A DNA stretch of 64,000 bases from Tillandsia leiboldiana (taxonomy: Eukaryota; Streptophyta; Magnoliopsida; Poales; Bromeliaceae): assembly GCA_029204045.2 (NCBI GenBank), contig JAQNDB010000126.1, forward strand, positions 68,670 through 132,669, read 5' to 3'. Below are positions 33,679 to 44,498 of the stretch, piece by piece. The translations under genes were made by a program, and so were the position numbers. How positions within the stretch are numbered: position 1 is the stretch's first letter; every line of letters starts with the position of its first letter. The notes under the pieces are model-generated. The model had not been told where the DNA came from. It did no database searches and worked only from the letters and a program-made list of their open reading frames with translations.

Positions 33679-36654
33679 TAAACCCAATCTGTGCCGCCCT
33701 CATCATCGGGCAAATAAGCCGCGCCGATGTGATAGCAAAACTCCTGCTGCCGCCCTCATCATCGGGCAAATAAGCCGCGCCGATGTGATAGCAAAACTGT
33801 CCATAACTGTCCGGCCCCGGCCTCCGAAGGGGATCTCGAGGGGAGCTACCCACACGAGTAAAGCACCACCGGGCAATAACCGCGCCGGTAAGATAAAAGC
33901 ATCACCGGGCAATAACCGCGCCGGTGATAAAAGCAGGATTGGATCACAACTATAAAGCCCCCAGTGGAACACAACCCTCCACTAAAAGAAAACTGATTCC
34001 CCAATCAGGTGCAAAAGTAACCATCCGGTCAATCGCCCAATATCCGCGATTGCCGCAATACCCCACAATCCACGACCAGGTCTAACAACCGACCTCCGGT
34101 CAATCGCCCAATATCCGCGGTCGCCGGAATAACCCGCAATCACAATCATGTCCCACAACCGACATCTGGTCAACCGCCTATTATCCGCGGTTGCCACAAA
34201 ACCCTCTAGTCCATAATCAAGCCCTATCACCGATGTCCTATAACCGACATCCGGTCAACCGCCCAATATCCGCGGTCGCCGCCAAAACCCATGATCCATA
34301 ATCCAGGCCCGGGCTACACTATCCCAAACCCCTGCTCAAACCCGAGCAAACCCACCTGACTAACGAAAAGGAGAAAGAAGCAAACAAGGTTTCTCCTAAG
34401 TCAAGTTCCAGCATGAAAGTGTAGCGATAAAAGATGGCCTACCTAGATGTCCATACAAGCATGCAAGTGTTCTCAAGGAAATAAAGAAAAAGGCAACCAA
34501 TAGTGGTTCCACATGTGTAACAATTAATAGATCCGCATAGATATAACCATCATGTCTATAATCCACGTTCCATAATAAAGCATTACTATCCACCTATGCA
34601 TGTCATAAAATCCTCAATAGCACCAACCACTAACAGGATAATCGTAAAGCCCAAAATAAATAATCCAATCCACATGCAAGGTTAAACGCTAACATTCCAT
34701 CCATACCAACATGTATAAGTCCCAACCACTATCAAATATCCACAATAGTAATTTCCATTGGAAAGGCTCACAATTTTACTTTAAGCATGCATGTCCATAA
34801 TTAATCATTCAATAAACCAATTGGAGGATCTCTCCAATATTCCTAGGGGCATGTCAGAAAATTGAGGAGTATAACAACCACCCACCTCGATCGCTAATTC
34901 CAAGTCCAAAGAGTGCTCCAGGCCAAAAGCTAAACCGCCGCGATCACTGAACAAGAATTACCCCAAAACATACAATTAAATTCAACACATGTTGTCCCAA
35001 AGCTAACAGTCCAAAGATGCCCTGTTTTTACCTGCGAGGAGTGCCCAGAAAAATCCAAGAAAAATACTCTCACGATCCTCGCGACGAACCCGTCGAAACG
35101 AGTACCTGCACGCTCAAATCCGAGTTTCCTACACTGAGAAATAAATCCGGCAAGGGAACCACCCCGAAATAAACTGCTCTCAAAAACTGTAGCAAACACT
35201 TCTGTACACAGAGATTTCTCACCTTCGAAAAATATTCAGAAAATTCCAAGAAAATTTGGGGATATTCCTCGTGATGTGTAGATGCAAAACGCCTTTTGAA
35301 TCGCTCCAATCCGATGCATGTGCGCGAAGATATCATCAAAATACTGCAACACTGTCCAAAACTCCGCCCCAGAAAAAGAGGTCACAAGATGATCCGAAAA
35401 CCCCAAGAAAAGCTCGGAATGGGAAAAACCAGTACACATGGGAAACGTAGCCCTACCTGTCGTGAGTCCAACGGCGCAAGAATCGCCTCATTCGGAGGTC
35501 GGAGTAAGCCGGGGGAGTCCTTGCACCAAAATGCGACGAAGAAGATCACAAACGAACGAGCGTCGCGCCGCGCCGCAAAAATAGAAACCTTGGGATGCGT
35601 GCCGCAGAAAAATCCTGGAATCTGCAGATGGATCCGGCTCTGGGAGATGAAGAAATCTCGTGAAGGTGGCACTGTGAAAGGAGGAACAGGGAAAAAGTTC
35701 TTCCCTGATGAACTCGGCCTATTTATAGGCCAGGAAAAACAATTGGGGAAATGACCAATGGGTCCCCACTTTCGGGCGCTCCCGATTTTCGGGCGGCTAC
35801 AGTGTTGGGCCCGGCCCAACACTGTGCGCGCCCGAAATCGCCACGGGCCTCCACGTCGCCCCCCGAACAGGCAACAGCCTTCCCCGCCTCCCGCGCAGTG
35901 CCGCGTGGCCCGCCTGGTCAACGCGGGTGGGTGGCGCCCGCGAATCACAGGGCGCCACCTGGCCCGCACTATCTCCTCCGACCAACCCTGGCGCGCCGCC
36001 TGTCACCCCCTGCCGCGCACTGTTCCGAGGCACTCCACGCTCCGTGGTCCCAGCCTGCGTGAGCCCGCCAACCAAAAACCGACACGTGTCCACCCCGGTC
36101 CACCGTGCGCCCCGCAATCTCCGTAGACCCGCCCCGCGGACCGGCCCACTCCCGAGCCGCCACGCGTCCCGCCCCCGGTGCACGCCTGCCGCGTGGACCG
36201 GGCGGCCCGCGCCTCGCCCGCCGCACTGCCCGCGGCCGCTCCGCCGCTGCCCGCCGCCGCCGCCGCTGCCCGCCGGCGGCCGGAGACACTGTTCCGGCAT
36301 GAACAGTACCCGATGCTCAAAAATAACAAGTGGGTAGTCCGTTTTGACCGTTTTCGCGCGCTGAATCCGAATTTGAAGTCCATTTTGCCAAATTCCAACC
36401 CCAAAATTTGCCGATGGCATCCGGAAAGGTATTCCTTGGTCCAAACTTCGCGCTGAGTCCATTTTTAATATCCGCATCGCGCAAAACCACTTCTAACGAT
36501 CCGACAGAGTCCATTGATCACCCACGTGATCCAGTAAGCCCGAAGTCCGCCACAACTGCCCAATTGGTGCACAAACACCTCCAACACACAGTACAAGCTC
36601 CCCAGATGTCACCAATGACTCAACCACAGCTCTGCAGAGATCCAGGTCATCACA
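33679..36654 (-). repeat. Element B 5' LTR, part 2
   Basis: It continues the LTR cut at 22532; colinear with 16496-19477. It contains the LTR tandem repeats (33690-34290), TATAAATA (minus) at 35720-35727 and the GC-rich U3 (35770-36290). Its (CCG)n run is 6 bp shorter than in the left copy. Confidence 0.93.
35720..35727 (-). promoter_or_regulatory. TATA box of element B 5' LTR
   Basis: TATAAATA on the minus strand within GGCCTATAAATAGGCC, a short palindrome; the 3' LTR copy is at 18536-18543. Confidence 0.75.
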
Positions 36655-36659
36655 CCACC

Positions 36660-38973
36660 AGTCCCTACGGCACCGTCGTCGAGCAGTGGGGCCCAGGGGA
36701 TGTTCAGGCCGTTGACCCCGGCGGAGGAGCGGGAGTTTGCTGACAAGCTCTCACAGTTTTGCAAGCGAGGACCGCCTAGGTTCTCAGGGCGGAGCACACA
36801 CCCGTGGGAGATAGGATTATGGCTGGCAGCAATGGAGAAGTTATTTCAGGACTTCTTCATTGACCATAGATACAGAGTGCATATGGCGGTGCACTGTCTA
36901 GAGGGGGATGCAGATGCCTGGTGGCGTCGGGTTGAGCCCTTGGAGTTTCAGATTACCCGGCAGCTGCCTTGGTCAGAGTTTCGACGGATGATCCTGGACA
37001 CCTATTTCTCCACGAGCGTGAAGAAAAAGATTGAGGATGACTTGAAGAATCTACAGCAAGGTGATCGGGCTGTATGGGATTATTTTCAAGAGTTCACGCA
37101 GTTGCTCAACTGCGTGCCCTATGTTGCCAGGGATGGGCCGCACCAGGTAGAGCTTTTTGAGACGGGCCTTCGCCCAGAGATTTATACCTTAGTGCACGCC
37201 CAGAGGCTTCAGACCTTATCAGAGGCAGTGGATCACGCACAGTGGGTCGAGAGGGGAGACCACGTCGTTGCTAGGCGTGGGGGCGCGGTCGCTCATAGTT
37301 CTGAGAGGAAGCGACCAGCGTCCGATGATGGGGGACAGGCCAGTTCCTGGAGGCCGCCCCGACCGCCACCACCTCAGTTTACGGGCCGTGGGCGTTCGGA
37401 GCGGCGAGGGTCTGGGGGATCCCAGAGGCCCCCGCAGCATCAGCAGCAGCAGCCCCAGCGACAGCAGCAGCATTCGCAGCAGCAGAGGTCGCAGTCTCGA
37501 CAGCAGGGGTCACAGCGGCAGAGGCAGCAGCAGCAGCAGTCAAGGCAGTCTCAGTCGGCGGTCAGATGCATCTTTTGCAGGGGACAGCACCCGTCGGATA
37601 CTTGTGATCAGAGGTTTGGCCGCTGTTATCGGTGTGGACAGTCTGGCCACATTCGTGCTACTTGCCCTTTCTCGGCATCACCGGCTCCTTCCTCAGCATC
37701 AGCCCCTTCGGCGCCCCAACAGCGGCCTTATGCTTCAGCGAGCAGGGCTCCTTCTTCGCATCCTGCAGACTACAGACCCCCGGCACAGAGTGGGCGTGTT
37801 TACGCCGCCCAGGTAGAGGACTCCGCAGCAGCCGACCACGTGGTGGCAGGTATCACTTTACTTTTTGGTACTAGAGCTCGCACTTTATTTGATACCGGTG
37901 CATCACATTCTTTTATCAGTAGATCATTTGCATCATCCTATGGATTAGAGTTAGGTCGGTTGCCACATGCATTAGAGGTACGGATTCCTGAGCATACATT
38001 GCATGTAGAGGAGTGTTGTTGGTCTTGCCCTGTACAGCTTGAGTCTTGGGTTTTGCCAGCGGACCTTATGGTCCTTAGCCAGCTGCGAGATTTTGACATT
38101 GTACTGGGGGTGGATTGGCTGGCCCGCTATTTCGCGACGATTGACTGCGCCGCAAGGACTGTTACTTTTAGCGAGCCAGGCCAGGAGGTGTTCGTTTACA
38201 GGGGGTGCCAGAGTGCTTTCTTTGCCTCTGTGGTTTCGACTTCTCGGGCGAGGCAGATGATGCGCAGTGGCTGCGTAGCCTTTTTGGCTTGTGTGGTAAA
38301 GGAGCCTACGGCGGCACCGGGACTCACGGATATCCCTATTGTCCATGAGTTCCCGGACGTGTTTCCACCGGAGTTGACTTGTATGCCGCCGGATAGGGAG
38401 GTCGAGTTTTGGATTGACGTAGTCCCAGGAACTGCGCCAATCTCTAAGGCTCCTTACCGGATGGCACCGGCTGAGTTGCGAGAGTTAAAGGCGCAACTTC
38501 AGGATTTAATGGATAAAGGCTTTGTGAGGCCAAGTGTATCGCCTTGGGGAGCGCCGGTGCTATTTGTGAAGAAGAAAGATGGATCACTTCGACTGTGTGT
38601 TGATTATCGAGAGCTGAATAAAGTGACCATCAAGAACAAGTACCCTTTGCCGCGCATCGATGATCTGTTTGATCAGCTGCAAGGGTCTTGTGTCTTCTCC
38701 AAGATTGACTTACAGTCTGGTTACCACCAACTGAAGGTGAAGGCCGAGGACATCCCGAAGACGGCATTCAGGACGCGGTACGGGCATTATGAGTTTACCG
38801 TCATGCCTTTTGGATTGACTAATGCCCCTGCTGCCTTTATGGATTTAATGAATAGGATTTTTCGGCCATATCTGGATCGATTCGTGGTGGTGTTTATTGA
38901 TGATATCCTGATCTATTCACGGAGTGATGCAGAGCACGAGGAGCATCTGAGGATTGTGCTGCAACTTCTCTAG
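36660..38973 (+). pseudogene. gag-pol: Element A gag-protease-RT part, ends at amber codon
   Basis: This continues the gag broken at 15836 in the same phase. In order: Gag core (LTPAEEREFADKL, WWRRVEPLEFQ, LLNCVPYVARDG), a glutamine/serine-rich linker (~37430-37560), CCHC knuckle CYRCGQSGHIRATC at 37624-37665, aspartic protease with DTGASH (Asp codon 37891-37893), then RT with the KDGSLRLCVDYRELN motif, DLQSGYHQ, and the FIDD active site (Asp codons at 38899 and 38902). Gag, protease and RT share one frame, as in Tekay elements. The frame ends at TAG (38971-38973) inside RT; one A-to-T change from AGG would explain it. The first ATG after the B insertion (36700) is internal and is not a natural start. 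Confidence 0.92.
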
Positions 38974-41238
38974 GAAAAGAAGTTGTATGCCAAACTATCT
39001 AAGTGCGAATTTTGGCTTAGAGAGGTCACCTTTTTGGGGCATGTGATCTCCGCCGCAGGAGTGGCCGTGGACCCGGCGAAGATTGAGGCAGTCCGGGATT
39101 GGCCTCGACCAACGACGGTATCTGAGGTTCGCAGTTTTATGGGCTTAGCTGGATACTACCGTCGGTTTGTGGAGGGTTTTGCGAAACTTTCCACACCCCT
39201 CACTCGTCTGACTCGTAAAGGGATTAAGTTTACTTGGAGTGAGGATTGCCAGAGGAGCTTTGAGGAATTAAAGAACAGATTGATGTCGGCTCCTATCTTT
39301 TCCCTCCCTATTATGGGGAAAGGATATGTGATTTATAGTGATGCATCGCACAATGAACTTGGATGCGTGCTGATGCAGGAGGGTAGAGTGATCGCGTATG
39401 CCTCTCGGCAGCTAAAAGATTATGAAAAGAACTACCCCACCCATGACTTGGAGCTTGCTGCAGTGGTTTTTGCATTGAAGTTGTGGCGCCATTATCTGTA
39501 TGGGGAGCACTGCGAGATTTACACAGATCACAAGAGCTTGAAATACTTGTTCACACAGAAGGAGCTCAACTTGAGGCAACGCCGATGGTTAGAATTATTA
39601 AAGGATTATGATGTGGATATACTCTACCATCCCGGCAAGGCCAACGTGGTTGCTGATGCCTTGAGCAGGAGAGCAGTGCAGAGCTTATCTTTGATGATCA
39701 CCGATCAGGCGCCACTACTTGAGCAGATGAGGCGGTTAGAACTCGAGGTTGTATCCCCTGGGGTCTCTGCGCGACTTATGACTCTAGTCGTACAGCCCAC
39801 TCTGTTGGACAGGATTCGGGAGAGACAGAGTGAGGACCCCCACTTGATGAGGGTTCGAGAGCAGATTCAGACGGACTCGGCAGGGGATTTTTCAGTTGAT
39901 GCTTCGGGAGTACTTCGGTACAGGGACCGAGCTTGCGTGCCCATGGATACTGAGATTCGAGAGCAGATCTTGAGGGAGGCCCACTATACACCTTATACCA
40001 TCCATCCTGGGGGGACTAAGATGTATAGGGACCTCAAGGCACAGTTCTGGTGGAACGGGATGAAAAGAGACATTGGGAGGTTTGTAGCACATTGCTTAGT
40101 TTGTCAGCAAGTAAAGGCTGAGCATCGTGTACCTGCTGGCAAGTTGCAGAGCCTCCCCATCCCTGAATGGAAATGGGAACATGTTACCATGGATTTTGTC
40201 ACCGGGTTGCCGAGGGCACAGTCAGGAGCAGACGCGATCTGGGTAGTCGTGGACAGACTCACCAAATCCGCTCACTTTTTACCGGTACAGGTGACTTGGC
40301 CACTAGACCGACTGGCACAGCGGTATTTAGATGAGGTAGTGAGGTTGCATGGCGTGCCTACCTCCATTGTATCTGATCGAGATTCGAGGTTTGTTTCGCG
40401 CTTTTGGAGGAGTCTACAGGCCACTTTGGGGACGCAGCTAAGTTTCAGCACGGCTTTTCACCCACAGACAGACGGACAGTCAGAGCGGACTATACAGATT
40501 CTTGAGGACATGCTCCGGGCTTGCACGTTAGACTTTGGAGGAGGATGGGTGCGACACTTATCACTGGCAGAGTTTGCGTACAACAATAGCTTTCAAGCGA
40601 GCATCCAGATGGCTCCGTTCGAAGCATTGTATAGACGCAAGTGTCGTTCCCCACTTTATTGGAGCGATGTGGGTGAAAGACGGACTTTGGGTCCAGAGTT
40701 GTTGCGAGAGGCAGAGGATAAAGTCAGGATAATCAGGCAACATCTTCAGACAGCTCAGAGCAGACAGAGGAGCTACGCCGATGTGCGAAGGCGAGACCTT
40801 GAGTTTGGGGTTGGAGATCATGTCTTTTTGAAGGTTTCGCCTTCAAAGGGTATCCGGAGATTTGGGATTCGTGGGAAACTGAGCCCTCGTTATATTGGAC
40901 CTTTTGAGGTATTGGAGCGCATAGGGCCAGTTGCCTACAGGCTTGCACTTCCCCCCAGGCTTGCTGGTGTCCACGATGTATTCCATGTATCGACCCTGAG
41001 GAAGTATGTTCATGATCCGTCACACATCATCGATTTCACCCCACTGGAGATTGCTGAGGATCTGAGCTTTGTTGAGCGGCCATCGAGGATCTTGGACCGC
41101 GAGGTTAGAGAGCTGCGCAGCCGGGCCATCCCTTATGTGAAGATCCTCTGGAGCGGTCGTGATGAGCGCGAGGCTACCTGGGAGCTAGAGTCAGTGATGT
41201 TGGATGCTTACCCCTATTTGTTCGAGGCCCCGGCTTGA
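38974..41238 (+). pseudogene. pol: Element A pol, rest: RT end, RNase H, integrase, chromodomain-like tail
   Basis: In frame with the part before the TAG and continuing the RT thumb (KLSKCEFWL, FLGHVIS, FMGLAGYYRRFV). RNase H follows (IYSDASHNELG, DLELAAVVFALK, YTDHKSL, ADALSR). Integrase has an HHCC zinc region (39997-40110, HCLVCQQ), then catalytic Asp in MDFVTGLP (~40192), Asp in IVSDRDSRF (~40375) and Glu in DGQSERT (40483). A GPFEVLERIGPVAYRLALP stretch precedes a chromodomain-like end (VKILWSGRD...EATWELE) ending at 41236. Chromodomains target integration to chromatin. No other stop or frameshift was seen, so A lost function by very few lesions. There is no ATG at the left end: it is not a separate gene. 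Confidence 0.92.
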
Positions 41239-41250
41239 GGTATGGCTTTT

Positions 41251-41284
41251 GTTTCGAGGACGAAACTCTTTTAGTGGGGGAGGA
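41251..41284 (+). other. Pre-PPT hairpin and polypurine tract of A
   Basis: GTTTCG-AGGA-CGAAAC (41251-41266) is a 6-bp hairpin followed by TCTTTT and the purine tract AGTGGGGGAGGA (41273-41284), which abuts the 3' LTR and primes plus-strand synthesis. The same arrangement is present in B. Confidence 0.85.
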
Positions 41285-44200
41285 TGTAGTATTCTGGTCT
41301 TCCCCGTACAGTTTTTCCGTTGAATCCACTGTGTAGAACACCTAGTGTTGGTGTGTCTGGCCCATGGCCCATGGTGCATCAAAGGGGTGCCACAGATGGA
41401 CCCTGTGTGGTATTTGAGCTGATTTGGTCTTCGGCGGTGTTTGCCGAATTTTAGAAAAGGAATTGGGCCAAGCGGAGTTCGGATTTGGATTCAGCGCGGA
41501 AAAACGCTTGAAAACGACTATTTATTTGTCGAATTTGGAGTCCGGATGACCAAATGCGGGCTTCCGGAAGTTTCGGGGGATTTCCGGTGCATGGGGGTGC
41601 TCCGTGGACCGGACAGTGCCACGTGGCGGCCCATTATTGGGCGGCTCACGTCGCTCGGTCCACGGAGGGGGCGCGGCGGTGCATGGACCGCGCGGGTGGC
41701 CGCGTGGCGCTTCCGGATTGGAGGGAGCACGCGGCGCGGTCCAGGGAAAAGGCGGGGCACCGGTGGACCGGGCGCACGACACGTGTCGCCCGGGGATTGG
41801 TGGGCTCAGCTGGGCGCGGTCCACGCGTGCCCAAGGCGGTGCCTCGGGGCGCGGGCCGGTGCAGGGCCACAGTGCGGCTGGTCGGCCGCACATGGCCCGC
41901 ACTCGAGTGCGGGCCACGTGTCGGCCGGCCAGCGGAGGGGTGCATGCACCGCCTCCAGCGCACCCGGGCCACGTGGCGGGCGGCCAGTCGCCCCGCACGT
42001 CTGTTTGCTGTGCGGGGGACACGTGGCCGCTCCAGGGATTTTCGGGCGGTCGGACGGCCCCCCGTCCGACCTGCTTCGAGGATTCGGGCGCCCGAAAGTG
42101 GCGCCCGAATCCGACAAAAAGGGGGGGGTGTTGGCAGCCTATATAAAGGCCTTTTGGGGGGCCCTTTTGCTCACTTTCTGTGAGGATTTCCACAGTGAAC
42201 CCTTAATGAAAAATCTTCCTCTACCTGAAACCCTTCTTGTCGCTCACACCTGAGATTTTAGGAGCGCGTTTTTCGAGGTTGGTCATTTTCCGGCGCGGCG
42301 CAACACTCGTTCTTCGACGACCCGTTTCGTCCCTTCGCAGTGTTTAGGCTCCCCCGGCTCACCCCGACCTCCGATTCGGGTGATTTTTACGCCGTTGGAC
42401 TCTCGACAGGTAGGGCTTCATTTTTGATATTTTGAGTAGCCCCTGGTTTTCATGTGGATTTTGAGTTTCCCGAGCTTCTTTGTGACCCATTTTTCCTCGC
42501 GGAGTTTTGGACAGCACCTGCTTGATTTGTCTATAACTTCGTGCTCAGGCGACGGATCGAGGCGATTCAAAAAGCATTTCTCATCTACATCTCGCGAGGA
42601 ACCTCCCGAAATTTTCTCAGATTTTTCTGAATATTTTTCGAAGGTGGAAATCTCCTTTCTCTGTAACTTTTTGGTACAGAAATTCTGCACAGTTTTGTTT
42701 GGGGTGTTCCCCTTGCCGAATTTGTATCTCAACGAAGGAAACTCGGTTTTGAACGTGCAGGTACTCGTTTCGACGGGTTCGTCGCAAGGAACGCGACGGT
42801 ATTTTTATTAGAATTTTCTGAGCACCCTTCGCAGGTGAAAATCTGAGATCTTTGGATCGGTAATTTTGGGACAGATTTTGTGATGTTTGAAGGACTAAAA
42901 TTATGTATGTTCTTCTTGGAGGTTTGGCACAGCATTGCGGTGAGTTTTGGTGCGAGCGCGGGTTTTCGCATTTGGGACAGGATTTTAGCGCTCGAGGTGG
43001 GTACCGTTGTTAACCTCTTATTTTGGACAACCCACTAGGCATATTGGAGCTTGTATTTTGTAATATGGCCAACATACTAGTAAAAATGAACAGAGCATGC
43101 TTAATGAAAAGAAAAGGGCTCACGATTGATACTTGTATCTTTAGAGGACTAGACACTAATAAATGGTAATAACCGGCTAAATCCGTTTCATACTTAATGT
43201 TTATTGAAGGGCTTATGCATGTGTCTAAATCAGCTTATGGTAGGTTAATATTTCGGATATTTTAACCAAGGCATAATGTAAGAATTGGAATACAAAAATT
43301 ATCTTGCTTAGTAAAGGACTTTTGCATGTTTAAATGGTCACCTAGTTAGGCCACCTTTTTCTGCTGAACTATCATACTGGAATTGACTTAGGAGAAACCA
43401 TGATTTCATTTTCTCCAGTTATCTTGACATAGGGGATGTCATGCCCGGGTTAGGGCAGGGGCTGGGATAGAGTAGGCAGATACTGGGATTCGGGACCGGC
43501 AGGCTGTGTAGGCAGGGTATTGCGGCGATCGCGGATTTTGGGCGATTGACCGGACAGTTGTTGTTGCATCAGATCGGGGAAGGGATTTGGGCTTTCTTTT
43601 TAGTGGATGGACCTGTTCCATTTAGATCAATGTCATGATCCAGTCTTGCGGACTTATGTTTCCTTGGACACTTATTACTCAGGCATTATGCTCGTGTGGG
43701 TCGCCCCCCTCGAGTGCCACTCCGGAGTGCGCGTTATACAGACTTGAGTCTTTGAGACTCCGATCCCCTATCGGTGTTATGCGTAGGCTGGCATACCCGA
43801 TTTGGCAGGCACCGCGGGCAGTACCAGTGTATACTGGGGTATAGATTGGTTTAGTCAGGCAGGCTTTGATATTCTGATGCATACATTTAGCTATCTTTTA
43901 GCTGGGCATGTAGAGGCATATTAGTGGTATTTCTATTAGCATCCATGCATAAAGTTTACCACACTATTCTTTTCGCCTCTGGTAGTCCTAGTGGGCAGGT
44001 ACGAGTTGAGGTTTACCCACTAGGGGAGGCTACTGTTTTTTTAGTAGTTCTCACCCCCACTCTTTTTCCCTCTTCTTTTTCCCCTTTGTTTTGTAGAGTC
44101 CTCTGCGGGAGTTGCGGGACCCTCTTCTCAGGACCGAGGTAAGAGGATCGTTGATTAGCTAGATGCTTCCCTGATCCAGAGTTCTGATAGTTTTTGATGT

Positions 44201-44493
44201 ATCCCCGGTACACTCAGACTGTTGTACTTCCTTTTATTTTGGGTCTGGCTTCGGCCAGCTGGATGTATCTTATTTGGTGAGCTGGGAGAGACATTTGTAT
44301 ATTTTGAGAGCTATGTTGTATTTTCTTTTCTGCTCTTATCTGAGTTGTACTAGTTGTAGTTAGCTCTGTTATGCTCTTTTATTTTATCTAGCTATCTGAG
44401 CAGGTTACCAGCGCTTCGTGTACACGGAAAATTCCGAGTGCACGGCGGATCTGTAGACGAGCCTGGGTTCTGGTTTACACCCGGGGCGTGACA
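41285..44493 (+). repeat. Element A 3' LTR (3,209 bp)
   Basis: Same length as the 5' LTR with about eight substitutions by eye (for example GGTTTT/GGTCTT near the start, GGTGG/GGCGG, GGCTG/GTCTG). TATATAAA is at 42140-42147. Followed by the CTATG duplication. Confidence 0.95.
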
Positions 44494-44498
44494 CTATG

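Larger units (their letters stand above)
15837..36654 (-). mobile_element. Element B: gag-only gypsy element related to A, hosting C
   Basis: B has LTRs of 3,641 bp (15837-19477) and about 3,635 bp (21874-22532 plus 33679-36654), an interior of only 2.4 kb (19478-21873), a PBS and PPT in minus orientation and CCACC flanks. The interior holds an intact Gag and a decayed protease segment; RT, RNase H and integrase are absent. This resembles gag-retaining non-autonomous elements that depend on a relative for pol. The LTRs differ by about six substitutions plus one 6-bp GCC-repeat change and two single-base indels, so B is young. The U3 differs from A's, but the LTR 3' end and Gag are closely similar. 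Confidence 0.93.
12107..44493 (+). mobile_element. Element A: Ty3/gypsy Tekay/Del-type retrotransposon, split by B
   Basis: A has two LTRs of exactly 3,209 bp (12107-15315 and 41285-44493), a tRNA-Met PBS, gag-protease-RT-RNase H-integrase order, a chromodomain-like C-terminus, a PPT and a CTATG duplication. Without B (20.8 kb including C) it is about 11.6 kb, normal for this clade. By eye I count roughly eight substitutions between the LTRs, so insertion was recent. The coding region is broken by B within gag and by an in-frame TAG in RT at 38971. Clade assignment rests on the RT, integrase and C-terminal motifs and the long LTRs. Confidence 0.95.

Noticed and set aside
38983..41238. Separate integrase gene starting at 38983
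   Set aside because: That codon is TTG and the frame simply continues RT after a TAG; there is no start context and no separate gene.
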